A DNA stretch of 64,000 nucleotides. Source: CAYSAQ01 sp964429235 (GTDB lineage: Bacteria > Margulisbacteria > Riflemargulisbacteria > GWF2-35-9 > DYQY01). Shown here piece by piece: positions 45,113-56,156 of the stretch (position 1 is its first letter; every line of letters begins with the position of its first letter). The position numbers and the translations under genes are program-made. Under the pieces are notes generated by a model, which saw only the letters and a list, made by a program, of their open reading frames with translations, was not told where the DNA came from and did no database searches. The stretch is from positions 1-64,000 of the forward strand of contig CAYSAQ010000002.1 of assembly GCA_964429235.1 (NCBI GenBank), in the 5' to 3' direction.

Positions 45113-47991
45113 CAACAAATTATCACGCAAAGTATTTTGCTCACGAAATAACCAAAGCTACCTCAGGGAATAGTACCGATAAGCTATCTATGTCCTTATT
45201 TAATGCATGTGTAGACTTAAACCCACACCAGGTAGAAGCTGCTCTTTTTGCATTTAGATCACCGTTGTCAAAAGGAGTGCTTCTTGCAGATGAGGTTGGC
45301 CTTGGAAAAACCATCGAAGCTGGACTTATTCTTTGTCAATATTGGGCTGAAAAAAAACGCAATCTCATTATTATTTGCCCTGCATCTCTAAGAAAACAAT
45401 GGAGTCTTGAGTTATCTGAAAAATTTAATATTCCTAGTATTATTCTTGAAACTAAGACCTATAACAATTTTATTGCCGATGGGAAAAATCCTTTTAATCA
45501 ACAACAAGTTGTCCTAATGTCCTTTAACTTTGCAAACAAGATGAAGTCTGAGATTAGAATCCATAAATGGAATTTAGCTGTAATAGATGAAGCTCATAAA
45601 TTAAGAAATGTTTATAAACCTCAGAATAAAACTGGCCAAGGAATAAAATTTGCTTTAGAGGATACAAAGAAGATTTTATTGACAGCGACCCCACTTCAGA
45701 ATTCATTAATGGAGTTATATGGTCTATCCACAATTATTAACGACCATATTTTTGGTGATGCAAAATCTTTTAGGGCACAGTATGTTAATCATGGAGCAGA
45801 TTTTGAAGAATTAAGAGAACGTTTAGTCTCATTCTCTAAAAGAACTCTAAGAAAAGATGTTCTGGAATATATAAAATACACTGAGCGAATTGCAATAACA
45901 AAAACATTCGAAGCAACTGATAAAGAGCAAGAGCTTTATTCAAAATTGTCCGAATTTTTGCAACGTGAGGATACATTTGCAATCCCTAAAAGCCAGCGAA
46001 CATTGATTATTCTTGTCCTCAGAAAACTACTAGCATCATCTACCCATGCCATTATCGGAACATTAGATACAATTAAATCAAGATTGGAAGCAATTAAAGA
46101 AGATTTTTCAATATCTAAGAGGAAGTTAAACTTACAACTAGACGAAGATATGCAAGAACTTTTGGATGAGGAAGAAGATGAGATAGAGGAATTAAATGAC
46201 AACGAAGAGTCAGATGAAGAAAAACAGTCTGAAGAAAATATAATTAAAGAAAAGCTAGTCTTAATTGATAACGAGATAGCAGAAGTACAATCATTTATTG
46301 ATATTGCTACAAATATTAAGATCGATTCTAAAACAAAAAATTTAATATCAGCATTAGATGTCGGTTTCAGTGAAATGAATAAGGTAGGCGCAAAACGTAA
46401 GGCAATTATTTTTACCGAATCTCGAAGAACACAAGATTATTTGAAAGAATTTCTTAATGAAAATGGATTTAAAGACAAAGTAGTTATATTTAATGGAACA
46501 AATAATTCAAAAGAGACGACTCAAATATATAAGCAATGGATAGAAAAGAATAAGGATACGGGAAGGATGAGTGGCTCAACTACTTCGGATAAGCGTAATG
46601 CTATTATTGAACACTTTAGAGACTCTGCTGAAATTTTAGTTGCTACTGAATCGGCAGCAGAAGGCATTAATCTGCAGTTTTGCTCACTACTAGTTAATTA
46701 TGATCTTCCGTGGAACCCACAGCGCGTAGAACAACGAATAGGCCGTTGTCATCGTTATGGTCAAAAACACGATGTTGTCGTAATAAACTTTTTAAATACA
46801 CGTAATGAAGCGGATTGCCATGTATACACTTTACTAAAAGAGAAGTTTAATTTATTTAACGGTATTTTTGGAGCTTCTGATGAAGTGTTGGGCACAATAG
46901 AAAGTGGTGTTGATTTTGAAAAGAAGATACTTTCTATCTATCAAACCTGTAGAACTCCTGAACAAATCGACACTGCATTTAACGCACTTCAAAAAGAAAT
47001 GGATGAAAAAATTCAAAACAAAATGAAGCAAGCTAAGCGAGCAATACTAGAGCACTTTGATGAAGACGTACATGACAGGTTAAAGGTCAAACTCGATGAA
47101 ACAAAACAAAACTTAAGTCGTTTGGAGAAAATGTTTTGGACAACAACAAAAGTTGCCTTAAATCAATATGCTGATTTTGTTGAAAATGATTGTTCCTTTA
47201 TGTTGCATCGAAAACCTGTTGGAACAGTATTAACTGGTCATTATCAAATGATTTCAAAAGAACGTGATAATCCACAATCAAGATATTTATATCGGCTATC
47301 ACATCCTTTGGGCGAATACGTTTTAGATAGAGCCAAAGAGCTTTCTACGGTTGGCGCTGAGTTGGTTTTCGATATATCCAAACATCCAACTAAAATATCG
47401 GTTATAGAAGCTTTTAAAAACAAATCTGGATACCTGATGCTTAATAAACTATCTATCGATTCGTTTGATTTTTCTGAGCATCTTTTATTTAATGGTTTCT
47501 CTGACAATAAAGATTTAGATCAGGAAACCTTGGAAAAATTATTTCAACTTAACTGTACGGTAAACGATGGTGTAAATATTTCAAAAGAAGTAATAAAAAA
47601 ACTCAATATTGATGCTAAATATCATGTTGAGGCAATTATTAATGGGTGTCGAAATAATAATAATGCTTACTTTATAGAAGAAGCAGATCGATTAGAAAAG
47701 TGGGCTGAAGATATGGTTAAATCAGCCGAAAAAGAGTTAATTGACAACAAACGACTGCTCCGCGAAACAAGACGCCAAGAAAAACAATCCAAAACTTCAG
47801 AAGAACGTTTAGATTTTCAAAAGCAGATAAGAGATGCAGAAACAAAGCAAAGCAAATTACGACGTGAGATTTTTGATATTGAAGATGAAATCCACAAAAA
47901 AAGAGACCAGCTAATTAAAGAGCTAGAACAGCAAATGAAAGAGAAATCAAAACTTGAACAACTGTTTATTATTAAATGGAAAGTTATATAA
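45109..47991 (+). CDS. SNF2-type DEAH helicase
   Basis: 960 residues with a GTG start. Walker A DEVGLGKT is near 61-68, DEAH at 160-163, and LTATPLQNS follows. Motifs V and VI (ATESAAEGINLQ; QRIGRCHRYGQ near 541-551) are of the SNF2/RapA class. The insertion near 340-380 is very acidic. The C-terminal 300 residues end in a long charged coiled coil. Such ATPases translocate on double-stranded DNA without strand separation. It is coupled to the CARF gene and 12 nt ahead of the methyltransferase. Confidence 0.92.
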   Translation: MTTNYHAKYFAHEITKATSGNSTDKLSMSLFNACVDLNPHQVEAALFAFRSPLSKGVLLADEVGLGKTIEAGLILCQYWAEKKRNLIIICPASLRKQWSLELSEKFNIPSIILETKTYNNFIADGKNPFNQQQVVLMSFNFANKMKSEIRIHKWNLAVIDEAHKLRNVYKPQNKTGQGIKFALEDTKKILLTATPLQNSLMELYGLSTIINDHIFGDAKSFRAQYVNHGADFEELRERLVSFSKRTLRKDVLEYIKYTERIAITKTFEATDKEQELYSKLSEFLQREDTFAIPKSQRTLIILVLRKLLASSTHAIIGTLDTIKSRLEAIKEDFSISKRKLNLQLDEDMQELLDEEEDEIEELNDNEESDEEKQSEENIIKEKLVLIDNEIAEVQSFIDIATNIKIDSKTKNLISALDVGFSEMNKVGAKRKAIIFTESRRTQDYLKEFLNENGFKDKVVIFNGTNNSKETTQIYKQWIEKNKDTGRMSGSTTSDKRNAIIEHFRDSAEILVATESAAEGINLQFCSLLVNYDLPWNPQRVEQRIGRCHRYGQKHDVVVINFLNTRNEADCHVYTLLKEKFNLFNGIFGASDEVLGTIESGVDFEKKILSIYQTCRTPEQIDTAFNALQKEMDEKIQNKMKQAKRAILEHFDEDVHDRLKVKLDETKQNLSRLEKMFWTTTKVALNQYADFVENDCSFMLHRKPVGTVLTGHYQMISKERDNPQSRYLYRLSHPLGEYVLDRAKELSTVGAELVFDISKHPTKISVIEAFKNKSGYLMLNKLSIDSFDFSEHLLFNGFSDNKDLDQETLEKLFQLNCTVNDGVNISKEVIKKLNIDAKYHVEAIINGCRNNNNAYFIEEADRLEKWAEDMVKSAEKELIDNKRLLRETRRQEKQSKTSEERLDFQKQIRDAETKQSKLRREIFDIEDEIHKKRDQLIKELEQQMKEKSKLEQLFIIKWKVI

Positions 47992-48003
47992 CGGAGGGAA
48001 ATT

Positions 48004-51000
48004 ATGAGCGAAAAAATTGAGGCACTAAGAAAAAAACTAACAGAAATATTCCAATTGGATCAGACTGATTTAGATTTCGGTATATACCGAATTATGAATC
48101 AAAAAGCAGAAGAAATTACAGATTTCATGAACAACAGACTCCTTTCTCAAGTTAGCGAATCGTTTTCCCAGTTTAAATCAGACGGACAATCTGCTATACA
48201 ACTAGAACTGGACAAGTTAATTGATACTCTAAAGCAAGCAGGAATGAACCCCGAAGATTCTCCTAAAGTACAAGATTTAAAATCAAAGCTAGCTGGAGCT
48301 GTAGATATTGCAGCTGTCGAAAATGAAGTTTTTTCCCATTTAACCAGTTTCTTTTCACGTTATTATGAAGGAGGAGATTTTTTATCTCTTCGTCGTTATA
48401 AAAAAGATGTCTATGCTATCCCCTATGAAGGCGAAGAAGTAAAACTTCATTGGGCAAATGCTGACCAGTATTATATAAAAAATTCAGAAAATTTTAGAGA
48501 CTACTCTTTTAAACTTAATAATGGAAAAACTGTTCATTTTAAACTTATAGAAGCCGAAACTGAAAGAGATAATAATAAAACACAAGCTGATAAAGAACGT
48601 CGGTTTATTCTAATAAATGATGATCCCTTAATAATTGAAAATGATGAGCTATATATTCGGTTTCAGTACATTGCAGATGAAAACAAGCTTACACAGGTTA
48701 AACATAACGAGCAAGCAATTCAAACTGTGTCTAGTTTAATTCCTAAAGCGGAATTTGCTGGGTTTTTAGGACTTTTACAACTTAAGCCTACTGAAAAAAA
48801 TAAAAAACGTACTTTGCTAGAAAAATATTTAAATGAATATACATCTAAATATAGCTTTGATTATTTCATTCATAAAGATTTAGGTGGATTTTTTAGAAGA
48901 GAGTTAGATTTTTATATAAAAAATGAAGTGTTATTTCTAGATGACTTAGATGAAGATAATATCAAGTTTTCTTTAAGTAAAGCCAAGACAATTAAAGCGA
49001 TTGCTAATAAATTTATTGATTTTTTGGAACAGTTAGAAAACTTTCAGAAGAAAATCTGGCTAAAAAAGAAGTTTGTAGTAGATAGTGGCTACTGTCTAAC
49101 AATCGATAACGTACCAGAAGATATGTATCCAGAAGTTATTGCTAATACAAAACAAATTGAAGAATGGGAAAGTCTGTTTACTATAAGTGAAATTAATGGG
49201 GATATGCTAACTATTTCAGGCAATATCTTGCTTAGTGATAAAGAAGATAAACAGAAAAAAATAGATTTCTTAAAACAAAATCCCTTTTTAGTTTTAGATA
49301 CTAAATATTTTGATCAAGAATTTACTCAAAAATTACTTGCTTCAATCACGGATCTTGATGAAAAAACAAACGGACTTTTAATTAACGCAGATAATTTTCA
49401 TGCATTAAACTTATTACAAGAAAAGTATAAAGAAAAAATTAAATGCACATATATTGACCCGCCATATAATACTGCCGCTTCGGAAATAATATATAAAAAT
49501 AATTATAAGAATTCTTCATGGTTAACCTTTATTAATAGCAGATTAACAATGCTAAGTTCATTTGGTTTAAGTAGATCACCTCTGATGATAGCGATAGATG
49601 AATACCAACTAGTTGAACTAACTATGATGTTGGATAATCAATATGGAAAAACGAATAGAGAGTTAATAGTAATTAATCACCATCCCCAAGGAGGCAAAGG
49701 TAAACATATCGCATATACTCATGAATATATGCTGTGCTATATCCCTGAAAATACATCAGCTTTTGTTAAAAAAATAACTGAAGCAGGTATAGAAGAGCGA
49801 AGTTTTATGAGAAGTGGTACTGCAGAGAGCAATTTTAGACAATACCGTCCTAACAGTTTTTATGCTTTTATTGTTGATTCACAAACAAGTTCGATAATAG
49901 GCATAGAACAACCTCCAGAAAAAGAAGAACCCTATGATAAGGAGAAAACGAACGATGGATTTATTAGGATTTATCCCTTAAGTAGAGACGGACAAGAACG
50001 TGTTTGGAGAAATTCCTATGAGACTTGTTTGGAGCATATTAGTAACAAAAAAATTATTTGTAAAAATAATCGAACTATTTATCAAATCATTAATAACGAG
50101 GATAAATCAAATGCAATTTTCAGTAATTGGACTGATTCTAAATTTAATGCAGGACCAAATGGTACGAACTTATTGAGAGACCTACTAGGTGAACAAAATA
50201 TTTTTTCATATCCTAAATCTATATATACTGTTGAAGAGTCTTTGCGAATAAGTGATGGAAGCAATCAAAATCAACCCATATTAGATTTTTTTGCTGGTTC
50301 TGGCACAACTGGTCACGCTGTTATCAACTTAAATCGCGAAGACGCTGGTAAGCGAAAATTTATTTTAGTAGAAATGGGGGCGTATTTCGATACAGTAACG
50401 AAACCACGTATCCAAAAGGTTATTTATTCTGAAAACTGGAAAAACGGCAAACCACTTTCGCGCAAAGGTTCTAGCCATATTTTTAAATACATTCGATTAG
50501 AATCTTATGAGGATGCCTTAAATAACCTTAAACCAAAAGATACGAAACAAGCCCAGTTAGCATTAAAATCAGCCGATCCTTATGTGCAAGATCAATATAT
50601 GTTGTCATATAAACTAGACTTCGAATATAAAGATAGTCTAATTAATCTGGGGATGTTTGAGCACCCCTTTGATTATCAAATGAATATTTCTAACGGCACA
50701 GAAACTAAACTTGTTAAAGTTAATTTAATCGAAACTTTTAATTATCTGATTGGTCTTTATGTTAAATCTGTTTATAACATCAATGATTTTCAAATAATAG
50801 AAGGAATGTCTCGCAAAGAAGAAAAAGTGTTGGTCATTTGGCGAGACATCAAAGAAAAAGACAACAAAACACTAGATGATCTGTTTAAAAAGCTTCGTGT
50901 GAATCCTAAAGATTTTGAATTTGATCGTATCTATGTAAATGGTGACAATAACTTAGAGAATTTAAAACTTGATAAGGAAAACTGGAAAGTAACTTTGATC

Positions 51001-51045
51001 GAAGAAGAATTCAAACGACGCATGTTTGAAGTAGAAGATGTATAG
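48004..51045 (+). CDS. Type III-like adenine-specific DNA methyltransferase (Mod)
   Basis: 1013 residues. Motif IV DPPYN is at 485, ahead of motif I FAGSGTTGHAV at 763, which makes it a beta-class N6-adenine methyltransferase like type III Mod, but it is much longer. Residues 1-470 form an extra domain with no clear match, and the region between the two motifs should hold target recognition. GGAGGG precedes the ATG. It pairs with the Res-like gene 25 nt downstream. Confidence 0.9.
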   Translation: MSEKIEALRKKLTEIFQLDQTDLDFGIYRIMNQKAEEITDFMNNRLLSQVSESFSQFKSDGQSAIQLELDKLIDTLKQAGMNPEDSPKVQDLKSKLAGAVDIAAVENEVFSHLTSFFSRYYEGGDFLSLRRYKKDVYAIPYEGEEVKLHWANADQYYIKNSENFRDYSFKLNNGKTVHFKLIEAETERDNNKTQADKERRFILINDDPLIIENDELYIRFQYIADENKLTQVKHNEQAIQTVSSLIPKAEFAGFLGLLQLKPTEKNKKRTLLEKYLNEYTSKYSFDYFIHKDLGGFFRRELDFYIKNEVLFLDDLDEDNIKFSLSKAKTIKAIANKFIDFLEQLENFQKKIWLKKKFVVDSGYCLTIDNVPEDMYPEVIANTKQIEEWESLFTISEINGDMLTISGNILLSDKEDKQKKIDFLKQNPFLVLDTKYFDQEFTQKLLASITDLDEKTNGLLINADNFHALNLLQEKYKEKIKCTYIDPPYNTAASEIIYKNNYKNSSWLTFINSRLTMLSSFGLSRSPLMIAIDEYQLVELTMMLDNQYGKTNRELIVINHHPQGGKGKHIAYTHEYMLCYIPENTSAFVKKITEAGIEERSFMRSGTAESNFRQYRPNSFYAFIVDSQTSSIIGIEQPPEKEEPYDKEKTNDGFIRIYPLSRDGQERVWRNSYETCLEHISNKKIICKNNRTIYQIINNEDKSNAIFSNWTDSKFNAGPNGTNLLRDLLGEQNIFSYPKSIYTVEESLRISDGSNQNQPILDFFAGSGTTGHAVINLNREDAGKRKFILVEMGAYFDTVTKPRIQKVIYSENWKNGKPLSRKGSSHIFKYIRLESYEDALNNLKPKDTKQAQLALKSADPYVQDQYMLSYKLDFEYKDSLINLGMFEHPFDYQMNISNGTETKLVKVNLIETFNYLIGLYVKSVYNINDFQIIEGMSRKEEKVLVIWRDIKEKDNKTLDDLFKKLRVNPKDFEFDRIYVNGDNNLENLKLDKENWKVTLIEEEFKRRMFEVEDV

Positions 51046-51070
51046 GTATAACGAAATGGAATCAATTTAG

Positions 51071-54000
51071 ATGGCAGCTAAAAAGAAAAAAAAGATCGAT
51101 TTTCATAGAAAGCTGGTACTTTTTAAATACATATTAAGTTTATTTGAAACAAATACCATAGAAGGAATTGCTCCAAATATAAAAAATCCTGATTTGGAAG
51201 AGATCAATATAGAAAAAAGCAAAACTAATTTTCACTTAACGATTACTAATCGCTTAATAGCTTTTGAGCATATTCCATTATCAAAACTAGAACAATACGA
51301 TGATAATATTATTCGCCATACGCTACATATTCAAGATAATCGACAGCAAAAATTAAAATGGAAATACTTCCAATATCTATCTCTATTATTTATTGAAATT
51401 TATTTAGATAAGTATTTTGAAGATCCCGCAAAATTATTAATCAACATAAATGAATTTCGTAAGATATATAATGAAAAAGAGATTCCAGATGAACAAATAG
51501 CTCCGTATACCCTTTCTGATCTAAAAAAGTTAGCTTTTTGGAATGCCACTGGTTCAGGAAAAACGCTTCTTATGCACGTTAACATACTTCAATATAAACA
51601 TTATTTAAATTTACATGGCAAAGAGAATGATTTAAATAAAATAATACTACTTACACCAAATGAGGGTTTATCAAAACAGCACTTAGAAGAGTTCGCTTTA
51701 TCAAGTTTAAATTCTGAAATTTTTAGTAAAGACCAAAATATGTTTACAACTGTGTATAAACCAATAGAAATTATTGAAATAACTAAATTAAAAGACGAAC
51801 ATGGAGACAAAACAGTTGCTATCTCAGCATTCGAGGGCAACAATCTTGTTTTGGTAGATGAAGGTCATCGCGGTTCAAGCGGAGAAGAGTGGAAAAGCAA
51901 AAGAGATGCGCTGTGTGCTGAAGGTTTCACCTTTGAATACTCTGCAACTTTTGGCCAGGCTGTTAGAGCCTCGAACAAACAAGATTTAGAACAAGAATAT
52001 TCTAAATGCATCATATTTGATTATTCATATAAATTTTTTTATGGTGATGGCTACGGCAAAGATTATCGGATCCTAAACTTGTCAGATGATTCTAACGAAG
52101 AAAGTAGACAACAGTATCTTACAGCAAGCCTTCTTGCGTTTTTTCAGCAAATATCAATCTTTGAAGACAACAAACATGATTTTTCACCATTTTTATTAGA
52201 AAAACCGCTTTGGGTTTTTGTTGGTGGTAGCGTAAATGCTGTTCGTACAGAAAATAAAAGACAAGTTTCGGATGTCATTGATATTCTTCAATTTATAGGA
52301 GGCTTTGTCAAAGAGAAAGCAAGAAGTATTCGGTTCTTAGATGATTTAATTAATCAAAGACACGGATTTTTAGATGCTAAGGGACTTAGTATCTTTGATA
52401 ATAAATTTACTTATCTAATTGAGAAAAAAATATCTGCTGAAAAAATGTATTCACAAATAATTAGTACTGTATTTAATTGCCCAACCGATGGGGCTGATTT
52501 ACATATAGAGAATTTAAAAGGTGCTGATGGCGAGCTTGGACTACGTGTTGGCGGAAGTGATTACTTTGGAGTAATTAACGTCGGAGATTCGAACAAATTA
52601 ATTAAACTCTGTGAAGCAAGTGGATTAAGTGCCAGTGACAAAGACTTTTCTGATTCATTATTTCATGGAATAAATAAAAAAGAATCGTCTATAAATCTTT
52701 TAATCGGTTCAAAGAAATTTACGGAAGGATGGAGTTCATGGCGTGTTTCGACGATGGGACTAATGAATATTGGTCGTACAGAAGGGTCTATGATCATTCA
52801 GTTATTCGGTAGAGGCGTAAGACTAAAGGGGTATAACTTCAGTTTGAAACGAAGTCGTTCTCAAAACTTTGTAAAAGAACCAAAAAATATAGATAAAGTT
52901 GAAACGTTAAACATCTTTGGTGTTAGAGCAGATTACATGAAAACATTTAGAGAATATTTAGAACAAGAAGGATTGCCTATAAACGACAACATAATTGAGT
53001 TTACGTTGCCGGTATTATCAAATTTGGGGCACGTTAAGACACCCCTTAAATATCCTCGTATTAAAGATGGCATATCCTTCAGGAAAGATGGTGGGCAAGT
53101 AGTATTAGAGTTGCCTCCAGACAAATTCATTATGAATCCTTTAATTTTAGACCTTTATTCTAAAGTACAGACGATTGAAGCAGTAAAAGGATATTCTGCT
53201 GAAAAAATAAAAAATGAAGAAGTCTTTAAATCTGATCATTTGGCTTTTATTGACACAGAAGAAATTTTTCTTGAATTAGAGCGGTATAAATATGAAAAAG
53301 CTTGGTATAACCTGAGTTTTGACAAAGAAACCATTGTTGAAATTTTAGGGCATCATAGTTGGTATATATTAAAAATACCTAGTTCCGATATGTATTTTAA
53401 TGATTTTTCAAAAATTTATCGTTGGCGGGAAATAGCAAAAGTGCTGATGCAAAAATATATAGAGAGATTTTATAATTATAAGCGAAACGAATGGGAAGCG
53501 GAGCATCGAGAAATGGCTATATTAGACGATAATGATCCAAATATGGTCAAAGAGTACGTTTTTTATATCCATGATTCCATGACAGATATAATCAGCAAGT
53601 TAAATCAGTTAAAAGATGAAATCAAAAAAAGACAAATCCTTGATATTGAATTTGGGAATTTTCAGACTATAAGCTGGTTAAACCATTTATATCAACCGTT
53701 AGTCTGTTTTGATAAAAGCAATGCAAATTTAAAAGTTACCCCAGTACAACTAAATGATGATGAAGCTCTATTTGTTAGTGATTTGAAAAAATATTATGAA
53801 AACAATATATCCTTTTTTAAGGATAAAGAATTGTACTTACTCAGAAATCAAGGGAAAGGTCGTGGCGTTGGATTCTTTGAAGCTAATAATTTCCATCCTG
53901 ACTTTGTCCTATGGTTAATAAAGGATGGCAAGCAATACGTCTCGTTTATAGATCCCAAGGGTCTAAATTGGTCTACAGGTATCAATGATTCCAAAATACA

Positions 54001-54202
54001 ATTCCACAAAACCGTTAAGGATGTTGAAAAAGAAATGAAGGATTATAGTGTCATTTTAAATTCGTTTATTATTTCTAATACTGAATTTGAGCAATTAACG
54101 TTACGCCGAGAACATATTTCTAAACAGGAATTCGAGAATAACAATGTTATTTTTCAAGCAGATAGCAACTATATTGAGAAGATATTGGTGAACGTGAAAT
54201 AA
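51071..54202 (+). CDS. Type III-like restriction helicase-nuclease (Res)
   Basis: 1043 residues. Walker A ATGSGKT is at 159-165, motif II DEGH at 263-266, and SATFG follows. Motif VI-like IIQLFGRGVRLKG is present. The C-terminus has HPDFVLWL (D944) and FIDPKG (D961, K963), the PD-(D/E)XK nuclease site of Res subunits. It probably cleaves unmodified DNA with the preceding Mod. The SNF2 partner is not part of classical type III systems. Confidence 0.9.
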   Translation: MAAKKKKKIDFHRKLVLFKYILSLFETNTIEGIAPNIKNPDLEEINIEKSKTNFHLTITNRLIAFEHIPLSKLEQYDDNIIRHTLHIQDNRQQKLKWKYFQYLSLLFIEIYLDKYFEDPAKLLININEFRKIYNEKEIPDEQIAPYTLSDLKKLAFWNATGSGKTLLMHVNILQYKHYLNLHGKENDLNKIILLTPNEGLSKQHLEEFALSSLNSEIFSKDQNMFTTVYKPIEIIEITKLKDEHGDKTVAISAFEGNNLVLVDEGHRGSSGEEWKSKRDALCAEGFTFEYSATFGQAVRASNKQDLEQEYSKCIIFDYSYKFFYGDGYGKDYRILNLSDDSNEESRQQYLTASLLAFFQQISIFEDNKHDFSPFLLEKPLWVFVGGSVNAVRTENKRQVSDVIDILQFIGGFVKEKARSIRFLDDLINQRHGFLDAKGLSIFDNKFTYLIEKKISAEKMYSQIISTVFNCPTDGADLHIENLKGADGELGLRVGGSDYFGVINVGDSNKLIKLCEASGLSASDKDFSDSLFHGINKKESSINLLIGSKKFTEGWSSWRVSTMGLMNIGRTEGSMIIQLFGRGVRLKGYNFSLKRSRSQNFVKEPKNIDKVETLNIFGVRADYMKTFREYLEQEGLPINDNIIEFTLPVLSNLGHVKTPLKYPRIKDGISFRKDGGQVVLELPPDKFIMNPLILDLYSKVQTIEAVKGYSAEKIKNEEVFKSDHLAFIDTEEIFLELERYKYEKAWYNLSFDKETIVEILGHHSWYILKIPSSDMYFNDFSKIYRWREIAKVLMQKYIERFYNYKRNEWEAEHREMAILDDNDPNMVKEYVFYIHDSMTDIISKLNQLKDEIKKRQILDIEFGNFQTISWLNHLYQPLVCFDKSNANLKVTPVQLNDDEALFVSDLKKYYENNISFFKDKELYLLRNQGKGRGVGFFEANNFHPDFVLWLIKDGKQYVSFIDPKGLNWSTGINDSKIQFHKTVKDVEKEMKDYSVILNSFIISNTEFEQLTLRREHISKQEFENNNVIFQADSNYIEKILVNVK

Positions 54203-54226
54203 TGAAAACATAGTTAAGGAGGAGTT

Positions 54227-54301
54227 ATGCATAACTTAATTGATATGATCATAACAATAACAGAATTACATGCACAAAGAATACGTGAATTATTGGAGTA
54301 A
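54227..54301 (+). CDS. 24-residue mini-ORF with a strong ribosome site
   Basis: AAGGAGGAG (54216-54224) precedes an ATG that opens a frame of 24 codons ending with RIRELLE. It lies between the Res-like gene and recQ, 22 nt before recQ. It could be a leader peptide, a tiny antitoxin-like protein or the remnant of a longer gene. No homology is recognised. Confidence 0.35.
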   Translation: MHNLIDMIITITELHAQRIRELLE

Positions 54302-54323
54302 TCTACATGCGTAAGATAATAAT

Positions 54324-56156
54324 ATGAGTTACCCTAAATCCCCAACAGAAATACTTAGTCAGGTTTTTGGCTACAAAACATTTGTAGGCAAACAGAATGA
54401 GATTATTGACCATGTTCTTAGTGGCAAGGATGCATTAGTTCTAATGCCTACGGGTGGCGGAAAATCTCTTTGCTTTCAATTGCCTGCGCTCATTTTTGAT
54501 GGGGTTACTATTTGTATATCTCCATTAATAGCTCTAATGCAGGATCAGGTATCAGCTTTAAAGAACTTAGGAATAAATGCAGAATTTATAAATTCCAGTT
54601 TAAATTATTCTGAAAAGAAAGTTATTGAGGATAAAATACTAAAAAATGAAGTAGATTTAGTCTATGTGTCACCTGAAAAACTGAATATGGGTGATTTTTT
54701 ATCTCTTTTAAAGCAATCTAATATTTCATTATTTGCCATAGATGAAGCTCACTGTGTTTCTCAGTGGGGTCATAATTTTAGACCAGAGTATACTAAATTC
54801 TCATCCTTAAAAGAAGATTTTCCAAATGTTCCAAGAATTGCTTTAACTGCTACAGCAGATGAGATCACAAGGATTGATATTATAAAGAACCTCAATCTTG
54901 AAAATGGTAGAGTATTTGTTTCTAGTTTTGACCGTCCTAATATTAAGTACATAGTAAATACAAAAGATAAAGAAAAGAAACAATTATTAGATTTCATCAA
55001 AACAAAGCATGAAAATAATTCTGGGATCGTTTACTGCATATCCAGAAAAAGAGTAGAAAATATTGCAGAATACTTAGCTGGAGAAGGATTTAATGCATTT
55101 CCATATCATGCTGGCATGGATAATAAAACTAGAGCAATCAATCACGATAAATTCATTAAGGAAGAAGGCGTTATTATTGTTGCTACAATAGCTTTTGGCA
55201 TGGGCATAGACAAGCCGGATGTAAGGTTTGTGGCACATCTTGATCTACCAAAAAGTATCGAAGCATATTATCAGGAAACTGGTCGTGCAGGACGAGATGG
55301 ATTGCCATCCGATGCTTGGATGGTATATGGATTGAAAGATATTTTCCAATTACGTCAATTTATAGAAAATTCTGATGCAGCTCAAAACCAAAAAAGAGTT
55401 GAACATCAAAAATTAAACTCTTTGATTGGCTATGTGGAAGCTATTAGCTGTAGGAGGATAATTCTATTAGATTATTTTGGAGAAGAGTCAGCTGAAAAAT
55501 GTCAAAATTGTGATACTTGTAATGAACCACCGATAGTATATGACGCTACTATCGACGTACAAAAAGTATTATCTTGTATTTATAGAACACAGACAGAACG
55601 CTATGGGTTTGGTGGCAACCATATAATAAATATTTTACTTGGGAAAAACGATGAAAAAATAAGAAGATTTAATCATGATGAACTTAGCACATTTGCTATT
55701 GGGCAAGATGTTTCAGAGCCACAGTGGCGATCTATTATTAGACAAGTAGTTATTCTAGGATTTGTAGATATTGATATGCAACACTCAACATTAAAGATAA
55801 ATGATGAAGGAATGAAGATATTGAAAAAGGATGGCCCTAAAGTTGAATTAAGGAAGGTAATCTTGAAAAGCAAAGCTTCTAAGAAAAAATCTAAATCAGC
55901 AGCAATAACCACCCTTACAGATTCTGATGATGTAGAATTATTTAGTAAATTAAGAGCACTTCGTCTAGAGTTTGCTCGTAAAGAGAACATGCCTCCATAT
56001 ATTATTTTTAATGATCGCACCTTAAATGAAATGACTATATCTAAACCAAAGAGTTTAGACGAAATGTCTGAAATATCAGGCGTGGGTCAACATAAATTAC
56101 AAAAATATGGCAATGATTTTTTAGAAATTATAACAGAGCACAGATATAATGAATAA
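54324..56156 (+). CDS. recQ: RecQ-family DNA helicase
   Basis: 610 residues, normal RecQ length. PTGGGKS is at 42-48, DEAHCVSQWGH at 140-150, and AFGMGIDKPDVRF with YYQETGRAGRDG are motifs V and VI. The RecQ zinc site is CRR, CQNC and the following Cys near 375-400, then a winged-helix RQC and an HRDC domain (about 530-605, with SGVGQHKLQKYG). It unwinds DNA 3'-5'. TAAGAT 6 nt before the ATG could allow a leaderless start. It overlaps the fusion gene by 8 nt. Confidence 0.94.
   Translation: MSYPKSPTEILSQVFGYKTFVGKQNEIIDHVLSGKDALVLMPTGGGKSLCFQLPALIFDGVTICISPLIALMQDQVSALKNLGINAEFINSSLNYSEKKVIEDKILKNEVDLVYVSPEKLNMGDFLSLLKQSNISLFAIDEAHCVSQWGHNFRPEYTKFSSLKEDFPNVPRIALTATADEITRIDIIKNLNLENGRVFVSSFDRPNIKYIVNTKDKEKKQLLDFIKTKHENNSGIVYCISRKRVENIAEYLAGEGFNAFPYHAGMDNKTRAINHDKFIKEEGVIIVATIAFGMGIDKPDVRFVAHLDLPKSIEAYYQETGRAGRDGLPSDAWMVYGLKDIFQLRQFIENSDAAQNQKRVEHQKLNSLIGYVEAISCRRIILLDYFGEESAEKCQNCDTCNEPPIVYDATIDVQKVLSCIYRTQTERYGFGGNHIINILLGKNDEKIRRFNHDELSTFAIGQDVSEPQWRSIIRQVVILGFVDIDMQHSTLKINDEGMKILKKDGPKVELRKVILKSKASKKKSKSAAITTLTDSDDVELFSKLRALRLEFARKENMPPYIIFNDRTLNEMTISKPKSLDEMSEISGVGQHKLQKYGNDFLEIITEHRYNE

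Noticed and set aside
54195..54301. DISARM assignment for the SNF2-methyltransferase genes
   Set aside because: DISARM requires DrmA, DrmB and DrmC, which I do not see; a Res-type subunit with nuclease motif is present instead.
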